From Rhodopseudomonas palustris (GTDB lineage: Bacteria; Pseudomonadota; Alphaproteobacteria; Rhizobiales; Xanthobacteraceae), in assembly GCF_003226555.1 (NCBI RefSeq), contig NZ_QKQS01000016.1, positions 212,835-276,834 on the forward strand: a stretch of DNA of 64,000 bases. Reading direction: 5' to 3'. Positions 8,463 to 16,872 of the stretch are shown one piece after another. Within the stretch, counting starts at the first letter, position 1. Every line of letters starts with the position of its first letter. The notes below the pieces were generated by a model. It was not told where the DNA came from. It did not search any database and saw only the letters and a list, made by a program, of their open reading frames with translations. The position numbers and the translations under genes were made by a program.

Positions 8463-9142
8463 GTTCGACCGCTGATGCAAAGCTGAACACAAGGGCCCGC
8501 GCGAGTTCCGGCCGGCGCGGGCTCGCCAAGCGCGAGATCGTCGACAGCGCGGTGAGGCTGATGGAAGAGGTGGGGGAGGCCGCCTTCAGCGTGCGCAAGC
8601 TCGGCGACAGAATCGGCTGCGATCCGATGACCATCCTCTATCACTTCAAGAACAAGGACGGCATGTATCGCGCGATGGCCGACGCCCTGGTGGCGAAGCT
8701 GCCGCCCGTCGGCAGCGACCAGCCTTGGCAGGATCGGCTACGCGCCCATGCGCGCGATCATCGCGCGCTGACGCTCCGATATCCCAACACGTTTCCGCTG
8801 CTGCAGAGGTTTCTCAACACCGGGGTTGCCGACTTTCCCCATATCGAAATGGTCCACCGTGCCCTTGCTGATGCCGGCGTACCTGACCAGGAGGCTCCCG
8901 CGGTGTGTCTCGCCTGGTACGCGTGCGTGATCGGCCTGTGCGCGGCGGAAATCAGCGGGCTGGTACGGCCGGCTCGCGCCTCCGAGGTTGCGGAGATCGA
9001 GGCGCTGCCGTCTGCCGAGTTTCCGGTGTTGAGGAAACTGGCTCCCTCGTATCTGGCTCTCGAGACCGAAGCCGTCTTCGAGATCGCCAACGAGCTCTTT
9101 ATCCGAGGATTGTGCGGCCAGCCGCGCCGCTCGCCCGACTGA
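8459..9142 (+). CDS. TetR-family transcriptional regulator
   Basis: 227 aa. An N-terminal helix-turn-helix (residues about 20-65) contains GLAKREIVDSAVRLMEEVG and the recognition region IGCDPMTILYHFKNKDGMY. The C-terminal half resembles the ligand-binding TetR_C domain. The ATG at 8459 overlaps the stop of the efflux gene by 4 bp; an in-frame ATG at 8450 is possible. Co-transcription with the transporter and a 23-bp palindrome upstream of both suggest it represses the operon and is released by the exported ion or another ligand. Confidence 0.88.
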   Translation: MSSTADAKLNTRARASSGRRGLAKREIVDSAVRLMEEVGEAAFSVRKLGDRIGCDPMTILYHFKNKDGMYRAMADALVAKLPPVGSDQPWQDRLRAHARDHRALTLRYPNTFPLLQRFLNTGVADFPHIEMVHRALADAGVPDQEAPAVCLAWYACVIGLCAAEISGLVRPARASEVAEIEALPSAEFPVLRKLAPSYLALETEAVFEIANELFIRGLCGQPRRSPD

Positions 9143-9230
9143 AAGCTTCGCCGTCGTTGCTCCGGCGCCAGATCGTCGGTCTCGGCACCACGCTGCGACC
9201 GGGATCTGAAATCAGGCTTTCCGATCGCGC

Positions 9231-9998
9231 TCAGCACTTATCCTTCCCGCAACGTGCGGTGTTGATCTTCTGGCGCAGCGTGTCGAGGCCGACCGCACCG
9301 ACCACCACCTGCTTGCCGATCACGTAGCTCGGCGTTCCGTTCATCCCCATCGCTTCGGCGAGCTTGAAGCTCTCCTCGATCGTGGTGCGCACTTCCGGAC
9401 TGTTCATGTCCTTCTCGATCTTCGCAACGTCGAGGCCGGCATCCTTCGCTGCCGCCAGCGCGCGCGCTTTGTCGGCCTGACCGCGGCCGCCGAGAAGCTT
9501 CTGGTGAAAGTCGAGATACTTCTTGCCGCTCGGGTCCTGCATCCGAACCGCGATCGCCACCTGCGCGGCTTCGACCGACGGCGGGCCGAGCACCGGGAAT
9601 TCCTTCAGAACGACTTTCAGTTTGGGGTCGTCCTTCATCAGCTCGATCATGTCGGCCATGGCGCGCTTGCAGTAGCCGCAATTGTAATCGAAGAACTCGA
9701 CCATGGTGACGTCGCCGTTCTTGTTGCCCAGCGTCACACCGCGCGGCGAGTCGAAGATCGTCGCGGCGTTCTCGGTGATCGCGGACTGATGCTTCTCGGC
9801 CTGTGCCGCCGCCTGCCGTTTGCCGAGCTCCTCCGAAGCTTCTTCCAGGACCTCGGGATGGGACACCAGATATTCCTTGATGATCGTCTCGATCTGGCTG
9901 CGCTGCTCGTCGGAGAACTTCTGCGCCGAGGCGATGGCCGGCGCGCCGACGATGGCGAGCGCGAGCAAGGCTGTGGCGAGCGGGCGGAACGACGGCAT
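9231..9998 (-). CDS. Periplasmic DsbA/Com1-like thiol:disulfide oxidoreductase
   Basis: 255 aa. A signal peptide covers residues 1-25 (hydrophobic ALLALAIVGAPAIASA, cleavage after ASA). A helical N-terminal extension (29-80) precedes a thioredoxin-fold domain with the active site C107-G-Y-C110 (FFDYNCGYC) and the cis-proline loop GTPSYVIG. This arrangement matches the DsbA family of Com1/ScsC/BdbD type. It probably oxidises or isomerises cysteines of exported proteins. Two more cysteines sit at the extreme C-terminus (ARCGKDKC), which is unusual and could form a further disulfide or bind metal. The neighbour is a peroxiredoxin on the same strand, but 185 bp separate them. Confidence 0.9.
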   Translation of the reverse strand: MPSFRPLATALLALAIVGAPAIASAQKFSDEQRSQIETIIKEYLVSHPEVLEEASEELGKRQAAAQAEKHQSAITENAATIFDSPRGVTLGNKNGDVTMVEFFDYNCGYCKRAMADMIELMKDDPKLKVVLKEFPVLGPPSVEAAQVAIAVRMQDPSGKKYLDFHQKLLGGRGQADKARALAAAKDAGLDVAKIEKDMNSPEVRTTIEESFKLAEAMGMNGTPSYVIGKQVVVGAVGLDTLRQKINTARCGKDKC

Positions 9999-10183
9999 GA
10001 GCGGGATCCCTTCGGCGGGTCAGGTCGTGGAAAAGAAGCGTGGATTCGAATGCTTCATAGCGCTTTTCGTCGGCAAATACGCGGTTTTTGTGAACGCGTG
10101 AGGCCGAGTCGGCGCTGGAGCGACGCAACCACGCCGGCGCTCGGGATGGCCGAACGCCGGCGTCGTGCAGGTCGAATGGCGCG

Positions 10184-10813
10184 TTACTTGATGGTGGTCA
10201 GGCGCAGATAGGGGCGGGGTTCTTCCCAGCCCTGCGGGAACGCCTTGGTGGCGGCTTCGCCCTTCAGCGACAGCGGGATGATGACCTTGTCGCCCGGCCG
10301 CCAATCTGCCGGTGCTGCGACGGTGTGCTTGTCGGCGAACTGCAGCGCGTCGATCACGCGCAGGATCTCGTCGAAGTTCCGCCCGACATTCATCGGGTAG
10401 GTCATGGTCAGACGGATCTTCTTGTTCGGGTCGATGATGAACACCGAACGCACCGCGGCGGTATCGCTCTGGTTGGGATGGATCATGTCGTACAGCTTGG
10501 CGACCTTCAGGTCCGGATCGGCGATGATCGGAAATTGCAGATCGGTCTGCTGGGTGTCGTTGACGTCGCCGATCCATTTCAGGTGTTCGTCGACGGTGTC
10601 GGTCGACAGGCCGATCGGTTTGACGTTCCGCGAGGCGAACGGCTGGGCGAGCTTGGCGGTCTTGCCCATCTCGGTGGTGCAGACCGGGGTGAAGTCGGCC
10701 GGATGGCTGAAGAAGAAGACCCAGGAGTCGCCGATGAAATCGTGGAACGAAATCTTACCCTTGGTGGTGTCGGCGGTGAAATCGGGGGCAATATCGCCGA
10801 TATGAAGGGACAT
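10184..10813 (-). CDS. 1-Cys peroxiredoxin, Prx6 type
   Basis: 209 aa, the usual length for bacterial Prx6-like proteins. The peroxidatic cysteine C45 lies in DFTPVCTTE, and the C-terminal arm (residues 160-209, DKVIIPLSLKGE and GWEEPRPYLRLT) is that of the Prx6 subfamily rather than AhpC. It reduces hydrogen peroxide and organic peroxides in the cytoplasm. A GGAG-type ribosome site precedes the ATG at 10813. No export signal is present. Confidence 0.93.
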   Translation of the reverse strand: MSLHIGDIAPDFTADTTKGKISFHDFIGDSWVFFFSHPADFTPVCTTEMGKTAKLAQPFASRNVKPIGLSTDTVDEHLKWIGDVNDTQQTDLQFPIIADPDLKVAKLYDMIHPNQSDTAAVRSVFIIDPNKKIRLTMTYPMNVGRNFDEILRVIDALQFADKHTVAAPADWRPGDKVIIPLSLKGEAATKAFPQGWEEPRPYLRLTTIK

Positions 10814-10946
10814 CGGTACGGTCTCCTGTAGGTTTGCTGAATGCTGATTGCGCGTCGAAACAAGGTCGCACGCGCGGAAGTGTAGAGGCCTTCTAGATGG
10901 AGATTCCGCACTGCAGGATCAAGGAACTCGTCGCAAAAGCATCCGC

Positions 10947-10989
10947 AAAAAAGTTCGGGCGGTGCATGATTTCCATGCACCGCCCGAAC
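10947..10989 (-). terminator. Strong rho-independent terminator of the BA14K gene
   Basis: A perfect 16-bp stem (10953-10968 with 10974-10989) around a 5-nt loop. On the minus strand it is followed directly by six T residues (complement of A at 10947-10952). It lies 20 bp after the BA14K stop codon. This is one of the clearest intrinsic terminators in the window. Confidence 0.92.
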
Positions 10990-11008
10990 GAGACGTATCT
11001 CGATACGG

Positions 11009-11401
11009 CTACGGACAGGGCACCTCGCGTCCGCCCTTGGCGATGTAGGTCCCGGTCGCCGGATTGTACGAGCGGAAGCGGCGGGCGCAGTAGTCCTGCT
11101 GGCGTGCCGCTTCGGCCTGGCTGGCCGCGATCGCGCCGCCGACGATCGCAGCACCGATGCCGATACCGATCGCAGCGCCCGGGCCGGGGCCGCCCCAGCC
11201 GCGCCCGCGGCCTCGGCCACGTCCCCCCCATCCACGACCGCGGCCGCGCTGGGCTTGGGCTGGCGTCGATGCCAGCGTCATCGCTGCGCCGGTGGTGGCG
11301 ATCATCCCCAAACCGTACATCGTCAGCAGTGCAACGCTCGCCAGCGCACGCGTGACGAATTTTCGGGGCTTGTTGCCCGAGGGCCGTGTCGAGTTGCTCA
11401 T
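11009..11401 (-). CDS. BA14K-like exported protein with Gly/Arg repeat
   Basis: 130 aa from ATG 11401, which has GGGAG 9 nt upstream. An N-terminal hydrophobic segment (residues about 19-45) ends at TPAQAQ, a signal peptide. Next comes a low-complexity run of RGRGRGWGG units, a glycine-zipper-like hydrophobic stretch (GAAIGIGIGAAIVGGAIAA, about 75-93) and a C-terminal module DYCARRFRSYNPATGTYIAK ending VPCP, which is the BA14K signature with two cysteines. BA14K was described in Brucella as an immunoreactive lectin-like protein; the role here is unknown. The gene is followed by a very strong terminator, so it is monocistronic. Confidence 0.85.
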   Translation of the reverse strand: MSNSTRPSGNKPRKFVTRALASVALLTMYGLGMIATTGAAMTLASTPAQAQRGRGRGWGGRGRGRGRGWGGPGPGAAIGIGIGAAIVGGAIAASQAEAARQQDYCARRFRSYNPATGTYIAKGGREVPCP

Positions 11402-11617
11402 GGATGTCTCTCCCGATGTTGATGCAGTGATTTCGTCTGCTGTCGAGCGCGGGGCGTTCAATGCATCGACCGCCAGTGCACTTCCTGCCAATGTATCGAC
11501 CGCGATGTCGGGGCGATCGCAAGACTCACGAGGCGGACAAAATCTCCACACCGGGAGTGTGGCAGAGCAGCGGGTGAGGGACAATCCGTCGCGGCGCGAC
11601 AATCGACCGCGGACCGG

Positions 11618-13045
11618 TTACTTTTGTCCGGGCATCTTCGCCGCGACGATGTCGTCGGCTTTGACCCATCCCGGTGAACCGACCGGGAAGCGGGATTTGG
11701 CGCGAGCCGCCAGCTCTCGCGCGGTTTTCGAATCGCCGCGCAAGTAAGCCGCCTGTGCCGAAGCGAGATCGGCCTCGGCGTAGTTGCCCTTCTGGCCGTA
11801 GGCCATTGCAAGCTGGCTGTAACCCATCGGTACTTCTCCTTCGCGGCCAAGCGCGCCGCGCAGGATTCGAATTGCCTCGTCGGTGTAGGCCTTGTTGTTG
11901 CTGGCGACCAGCGCCTGGCCGAGCAGGATCTCGATCAGCGGCGCGCCGCGGGTCATCGCCACCGCCTTGCGTAGTGGTGCGATCGCTTCGGCAGGTTTCC
12001 CGCCTTCGAGCAACGCCTGGCCACGCAATTCGTAGAAATACGGGTTGTTGGGCTGCGCCTGAATTAAACCGTCGATCTGCGCCAGTGCAGAGCGCGGATC
12101 GCCGTGCAGATAGCTGGCAATGGCGCGGGCATAGCGCGCGGGCAGGCTCGTGTTCGATGCCGGATAGCGCCGGTACACCGTATCCGGCCGCTCCATGAAT
12201 CCCGACACTTTGGCGCGCATCATATCGTGGCGCATTTGCAGGGCCGCATCGTCCTTCTTGTCCCAATAAGGGCTCGACCGGGCGAGGTCGGCGAGGGCCG
12301 CGACGCGTTCGGCGGGCATCGGATGCGATTGCGCATACGGGTCGGCACCGCGCGCTGCGAACAGACTCTCCTTGGTGAAGCGCTGGAAGGTTTCGTACAT
12401 CCCCTTCGCGGACTGCTGCGTCGCGTTGAGGAATTTCACCGCCGCCCGGTCGGCGTTCTCTTCCTGTTGGCGCTGATACGACAGAATATTGCGCCGGAGA
12501 ATCTCCTGCGGGGCCGAGATCGCGGCGGCGCCGATGTTGCTGGCGCCGCTGCCCGGGCCGGCATTGGCGCCTGCGACCATCGCGCCGACGCCGAGCAGCA
12601 TCGCCACGATCATCTGGGTCTGGGCGTTGGAGATCTGAGTTCGCAGCTTGGACAGGTGACCGCCGGCGAGATGGCCGGTCTCGTGCGCCAGCACGCCGAT
12701 CAACTGGTTCGGCGTCTCCGATTGCAACAGCGCGCCGTAATTGACGAAGATGCGGTGGCCATCGGCGACGAAGGCGTTGAAGGTTGGATCGTTGATGATC
12801 GCGACCTGGATGTTCTGCTTCTCAAGGCCCGCGACGCGCAGGATCGGCCGGGTGTAGTCGCGCAGCAATTGCTCGGTCTCGGTGTCGCGCAGCAGCGGCG
12901 GGCCCTTCTGACCACGCGCCTGCGCCAGCGCGGGAACCGGCGGGACCGCCAGCGCGAGCGCAAGGAAGCCCGCGACCAGCCGCGAAGCGTGTTTGCGTGC
13001 GGACGGGCATAGCCGTCCGGCGAAAACTGCAATGTCGTTCAGCAT
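11618..13045 (-). CDS. M48 family zinc metalloprotease with TPR tail (BepA-like)
   Basis: 475 aa. A signal or anchor segment lies at residues 21-42. The M48 peptidase domain has the zinc site HETGH (H121, E122, H125) and the third ligand in QQEENADRAAV (about E195). C-terminal TPR helices occupy about 320-460. This architecture is that of BepA (YfgC), a periplasmic protease/chaperone that checks outer-membrane protein assembly. Here it probably performs envelope quality control, in line with the DsbA-like gene nearby. A hydrophobic stretch at 144-162 near the active site is typical of the family. Confidence 0.9.
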   Translation of the reverse strand: MLNDIAVFAGRLCPSARKHASRLVAGFLALALAVPPVPALAQARGQKGPPLLRDTETEQLLRDYTRPILRVAGLEKQNIQVAIINDPTFNAFVADGHRIFVNYGALLQSETPNQLIGVLAHETGHLAGGHLSKLRTQISNAQTQMIVAMLLGVGAMVAGANAGPGSGASNIGAAAISAPQEILRRNILSYQRQQEENADRAAVKFLNATQQSAKGMYETFQRFTKESLFAARGADPYAQSHPMPAERVAALADLARSSPYWDKKDDAALQMRHDMMRAKVSGFMERPDTVYRRYPASNTSLPARYARAIASYLHGDPRSALAQIDGLIQAQPNNPYFYELRGQALLEGGKPAEAIAPLRKAVAMTRGAPLIEILLGQALVASNNKAYTDEAIRILRGALGREGEVPMGYSQLAMAYGQKGNYAEADLASAQAAYLRGDSKTARELAARAKSRFPVGSPGWVKADDIVAAKMPGQK

Positions 13046-13152
13046 TGGCCGTGCATCGAATTCCGGGTATCTCCTGGTCGGCCCAGCAAGACGGCAGCGG
13101 CGCGGCGCGCAGCGGGTTCACCGAACAGACCGCGCGGGGATAGCAGAATTCA

Positions 13153-14343
13153 ATGCTCGATGCGACCAAGACACAACGTGCGCGCGGATTGTTGACCGCG
13201 TCCGCCCGCAGCGACGTACCGCCGTTCATGGTGATGGACGTGATGGCGGCTGCCGACCGGATCGAAGCGGCCGGCGGTCACGTCATTCATATGGAAGTCG
13301 GACAGCCGTGGGCGCCAGCGCCGCGCGCCGCGCTTGCCGCCGCACATGCGGCGCTCGACAGCAGCCGGATCGACTACACCTCCGCGCTTGGGATTCCGTC
13401 GCTGCGCGCACGGATCGCGAAGCATTATCGCGAAACCTATCGCTGCGATGTCGATCCGGACCGCATCGTGGTCACCACTGGGTCGTCGGGCGCGTTCATC
13501 CTGTCGTTTCTGGCGCTGTTCGAGCCCGGCGATCGCGTGGCGGTGACGGTGCCGGGCTATCCGCCGTATCGCCACATTTTGAATGCGCTCGGCTGCGTGC
13601 CGGTGCCGATCGAGACGCACAGCGAGACGCGTCATGCGCTGACCGGCGAAGCGCTGCTCGCCGCGCACCGCAAGGCGCCGCTGAAGGGCGTGCTGGTCGG
13701 CAGTCCGGCCAATCCGACCGGCACGATGATGACGCGCGAAGCGCTCACCGAACTGATCGCGGTCGCCGAGAGCGAAGGCATCCGCTTCATCTCCGACGAA
13801 ATCTATCACGGCCTCGACTACGCATTCCCCGCGGTGACGGCCGCGGAACTGTCGCCGAACTCGGTGGTGATCAATTCGTTCTCGAAGTACTTCTGCATGA
13901 CCGGCTGGCGCGTCGGCTGGATGGTGCTGCCGGAAAGCCTGGTGCGGCCGGTCGAGCGTCTGCAGCAGAATCTGGCGATCTCGGTGCCGACGCTGTCGCA
14001 GATCGCCGCCGAGGCGGCGTTCGACGGTCGCGACGAGATGGAAGCGGTGAAGCGCGGCTATGAAGAGAACCGGGCGATTCTGATCGAAGGGCTGCCGAAG
14101 GCCGGCTTGACCGAGTTCCTGCCGGCCGACGGTGCATTCTACCTGTACGCCGACGTTTCCGCCTTCACGTCCGACAGCTACGATTTCACCAGGCGGATGC
14201 TGGAGGAGGCGAGGGTGGCGGCGACGCCGGGGATCGATTTCGATCCGGTGCGCGGCAAGAGTTTCGTGCGGTTTTCCTATGCCAGGTCCGCGGAGGACAT
14301 GCGCGAAGCGGTACGCCGGATCACCGCCTGGCTCGGCCGATGA
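13153..14343 (+). CDS. Pyridoxal-phosphate-dependent aminotransferase, class I/II
   Basis: 396 aa, full length for fold-type I aminotransferases. The PLP Schiff-base lysine is K245 in SFSKYFCMTGWRVGW. The substrate/cofactor motifs SPANPTGTM and SDEIYHGLDY, and the arginine in FVRFSYARS that binds the substrate carboxylate, are present. The substrate is probably an amino acid such as aspartate, alanine or an aromatic, but the sequence does not decide. It is divergent from the M48 protease gene, with 107 bp between the two starts. Confidence 0.9.
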   Translation: MLDATKTQRARGLLTASARSDVPPFMVMDVMAAADRIEAAGGHVIHMEVGQPWAPAPRAALAAAHAALDSSRIDYTSALGIPSLRARIAKHYRETYRCDVDPDRIVVTTGSSGAFILSFLALFEPGDRVAVTVPGYPPYRHILNALGCVPVPIETHSETRHALTGEALLAAHRKAPLKGVLVGSPANPTGTMMTREALTELIAVAESEGIRFISDEIYHGLDYAFPAVTAAELSPNSVVINSFSKYFCMTGWRVGWMVLPESLVRPVERLQQNLAISVPTLSQIAAEAAFDGRDEMEAVKRGYEENRAILIEGLPKAGLTEFLPADGAFYLYADVSAFTSDSYDFTRRMLEEARVAATPGIDFDPVRGKSFVRFSYARSAEDMREAVRRITAWLGR

Positions 14344-14441
14344 TCTCGGCCGCATGACAGGATTGGCGATTTCAAAGGTTGATCTTTGCGGCATTTCGTC
14401 GCTATAGGCTCCCGCGACTAATTTCTCCCGGGAGAATTCCC

Positions 14442-15059
14442 TTGCCGCTCGGTTCGTCCGCGCCGCCGTGCACCGGCGGCCACGCAGTGCTTGCTGCTCG
14501 CATGTGGCCGCAGCACTCGGGCGGATTCTCTGTCTGGTTGCGGGCGATCGTTCTGGTCGCGTCTGGCGTGCTGTTGTTGGCGCTGTCGGCCAAGGTCAAT
14601 TTGCCGCTGCCGCTGGTACCGATGACGCTGCAGACGCTGGTGGTGGTGCTGATCGGGGCCGCCTATGGCGCGCAGCTCGGTGCCGCGACACTACTCGCCT
14701 ATCTCGTCTCGGGCGGCGTCGGTCTGCCGGTGTTCGCCGGCCCGGTCGGTGGACTGGCGCCGCTGCTCGGCCCGACCGCCGGATATCTGGGCGGCTTCGT
14801 GGTCGCCGCTGTCTTGGTCGGGTGGTTCGCCGAACGCGGCTGCGATCGCTCGGTGCCGAAGCTGTTCGCAGCGATGCTCGCCGGCCACCTCGCCATCCTG
14901 ACACTCGGTTTCACCTGGCTCACCTTCGGTCTGCATCTCGGCGTGGCCAAGGCCTGGTGGATCGGTGTGGTTCTGTTCCTCGCCGGCTCGCTGGTCAAGT
15001 CCGCGCTTGGCGCGACCTTGTTACCCGCGATGCGCCGCATCCTCGACCGCCAACGCTGA
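14442..15059 (+). CDS. bioY: Biotin transporter BioY (S component)
   Basis: 205 aa from TTG 14442. The start is chosen because GGGAG at 14430-14434, inside the perfect palindrome CTCCCGGGAG, sits 7 nt upstream; ATG 14502 is the alternative. About six membrane helices, with the BioY signature MTLQTLVVVLIGAAYG and the loop GGVGLPVFAG...LGPTAGYLGGF. It takes up biotin, alone or with an ECF module. No bioM/bioN are adjacent, so it is a solitary BioY or uses energising subunits elsewhere. Biotin supply fits the presence of accB/accC nearby. Confidence 0.85.
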   Translation: MPLGSSAPPCTGGHAVLAARMWPQHSGGFSVWLRAIVLVASGVLLLALSAKVNLPLPLVPMTLQTLVVVLIGAAYGAQLGAATLLAYLVSGGVGLPVFAGPVGGLAPLLGPTAGYLGGFVVAAVLVGWFAERGCDRSVPKLFAAMLAGHLAILTLGFTWLTFGLHLGVAKAWWIGVVLFLAGSLVKSALGATLLPAMRRILDRQR

Positions 15060-15155
15060 CGGTTCAAAGTCAATCGACTTGGCTGGCCGGTCTGCCTGCG
15101 GTCGGTCAGCAACGTCACATTCTTCGACAGGCATCAAGCGAGTGGAGTGATGGCC

Positions 15156-16493
15156 ATGTCGGCGACGACCGATATCGATGCACTGGCGCTGCCGCAGAGC
15201 GGCAAGTCGAAGCCGTTCTACAAGGTGCTGTACGTCCAGGTACTGTTCGCCATCGTGCTCGGCGTGCTGCTCGGCTGGCTGTCGCCGCATATCGCCACCA
15301 ACGAATGGGTGAAGGCGCTCGGCGACGGCTTCGTCAAGCTGATCAAGATGGTGATCGCTCCGATCATCTTCTGCACCGTGGTGTCGGGCATCGCCCACAT
15401 TCAGGACGCCCGCAAGGTCGGCCGCGTCGGCGTCAAGGCGCTGCTGTATTTCGAAGTGGTGTCGTCTTTCGCGCTGCTGCTCGGCCTGATCGTCGGCAAT
15501 TTGTTTCAGGTCGGCCACGGTCTCGCCGCCAAGCCGGACGCCGCCGCGGTGGAGAAATACGTCGATCAGGCCAGCCATCTGAAGGCGGTCGACTTCGTCC
15601 TGCACATCATCCCGGACAGCGTGGTCGGCGCCTTTGCCAAGGGCGATATCCTGCAGGTGCTGCTGTTCGCGGTGCTGTTCGGTTTCTCGCTGATGGCGCT
15701 CGGCGAGCGCGGCCACCGGCTGCGCGACGTGATCGACGACGCCGCGCACGCGGTGTTCGGCGTCATCGCCATCGTGATGAAAGCGGCGCCGATCGGCGCG
15801 TTCGGCGCGATGGCCTTCACCATCGGCAAATACGGCCCGGCGGCGCTCAGCAACCTGCTCGGGCTGGTGCTGCTGTTCTACGCCACCGCCGCACTGTTCG
15901 TGGTGCTGGTGCTCGGGCTGATCGCGCGGTTCGTCGGCTTCAACATCTTCAAGTTCATCGCCTACATCAAGGACGAGCTCTTGATCGTGCTCGGCACCTC
16001 GTCGTCGGAAAGCGCGCTGCCGCAACTCATGGAAAAGCTGGAGCGGCTCGGCTGTTCGAAGTCGGTGGTGGGCCTAGTGGTTCCGACCGGCTATTCGTTC
16101 AACCTCGACGGCACCAACATCTACATGACGCTGGCGACGCTGTTCATCGCCCAGGCGCTCGGCATCGAACTGACCTTCAGCCACCAGGTCGCGATCCTGT
16201 TGGTGGCGATGCTGACCTCGAAGGGCGCCAGCGGCGTCACCGGCGCCGGCTTCGTGACGCTCGCCGGCACGCTCGCCGCGGTCAATCCGGCGCTGCTGCC
16301 GGGGATGGCGATCGTGTTCTCGATCGACAAGTTCATGAGCGAAGTCCGCGCCCTCACCAACATCACCGGCAACGGTGTCGCCGCGGTGTTCGTGTCGTGG
16401 TGGGAAGGCGAACTCGACCACGATCGGCTGCACGCCAATCTCAACCGCACCATCGATCCATCCGACGTCGAGACGGCCGTCACCACCGGCTGA
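15156..16493 (+). CDS. dctA: C4-dicarboxylate transporter DctA
   Basis: 445 aa from ATG 15156, which is 8 nt after GGAG (15144-15147); GTG 15147 and ATG 15150 are too close to that site. It belongs to the dicarboxylate/amino acid:cation symporter family. Signature features are the serine-rich hairpin [16 protein letters not shown], the [13 protein letters not shown] segment of TM7 and the [12 protein letters not shown] hairpin, with eight membrane helices overall. It imports succinate, malate and fumarate with protons or Na+. No dctB/dctD regulators lie beside it. A hairpin lies 37 bp after the stop. Confidence 0.95.
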   Translation: MSATTDIDALALPQSGKSKPFYKVLYVQVLFAIVLGVLLGWLSPHIATNEWVKALGDGFVKLIKMVIAPIIFCTVVSGIAHIQDARKVGRVGVKALLYFEVVSSFALLLGLIVGNLFQVGHGLAAKPDAAAVEKYVDQASHLKAVDFVLHIIPDSVVGAFAKGDILQVLLFAVLFGFSLMALGERGHRLRDVIDDAAHAVFGVIAIVMKAAPIGAFGAMAFTIGKYGPAALSNLLGLVLLFYATAALFVVLVLGLIARFVGFNIFKFIAYIKDELLIVLGTSSSESALPQLMEKLERLGCSKSVVGLVVPTGYSFNLDGTNIYMTLATLFIAQALGIELTFSHQVAILLVAMLTSKGASGVTGAGFVTLAGTLAAVNPALLPGMAIVFSIDKFMSEVRALTNITGNGVAAVFVSWWEGELDHDRLHANLNRTIDPSDVETAVTTG

Positions 16494-16529
16494 CGACTTC
16501 GGAACCAACGATTGCAACGACAAAGTCGG

Positions 16530-16560
16530 TGCCCGCGCTTGTCGCGGGCATCGACGTTTT
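16530..16560 (+). terminator. Hairpin with T-rich tail after dctA
   Basis: An 8-bp stem (16530-16537 with 16543-16550, TGCCCGCG and its complement) around CTTGT, followed by TCGACGTTTT. It can act as the dctA terminator. Its loop and the trailing TC-ACGT-TT match the first part of the dispersed repeat at 16646-16740, so it is probably a half copy of that element used as a terminator. Confidence 0.5.
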
Positions 16561-16645
16561 GAGGCGACTTGTTGTCTGAGGATGCGGCCCCGGAGTCGTA
16601 GACAATTCGCGGCTTCTTAAGACGATGGCCGGTTGGTCACTTACT

Positions 16646-16740
16646 TTGTCATGGCCGGGTTCGTCCCGGCCATCCACGTCTTCCTCGCAACTTCGGCTTC
16701 AAGGCGTGGATGCGTGGGACGAGCCCGGGCATTGCGAGTG
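16646..16740. repeat. Dispersed palindromic intergenic element
   Basis: Left half: a perfect 9-bp hairpin ATGGCCGGG/CCCGGCCAT (16651-16673) followed by CCACGTCTTC. Right half: a related, imperfect unit in inverted orientation (16711-16740, GCGTGGATGCGTGGGACGAG and following). The whole ~95 bp can fold as a cruciform. Elements of this kind recur in Bradyrhizobium and Rhodopseudomonas intergenic DNA (known to me from memory). It lies between the convergent dctA and rne genes. Confidence 0.7.
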
Positions 16741-16819
16741 GGGCGTCAGGGCTGATCAAACTGATGCAGCGCAGCCGAGCGCAGATCTCATCACCAATGC
16801 CTGACCAGTGCCTGAAATG

Positions 16820-16848
16820 AAAATGCCCGCGGCGTGCGCGGGCATTTT
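16820..16848. terminator. Rho-independent terminator, probably of rne
   Basis: An 11-bp perfect stem AAAATGCCCGC/GCGGGCATTTT (16820-16830 with 16838-16848) with a 7-nt loop. A-rich on one side and T-rich on the other, it is symmetrical and could work on both strands. It lies 24 bp past the rne stop codon. Confidence 0.85.
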
Positions 16849-16872
16849 GCAGGCGATTGCATTGGCGGCCGA

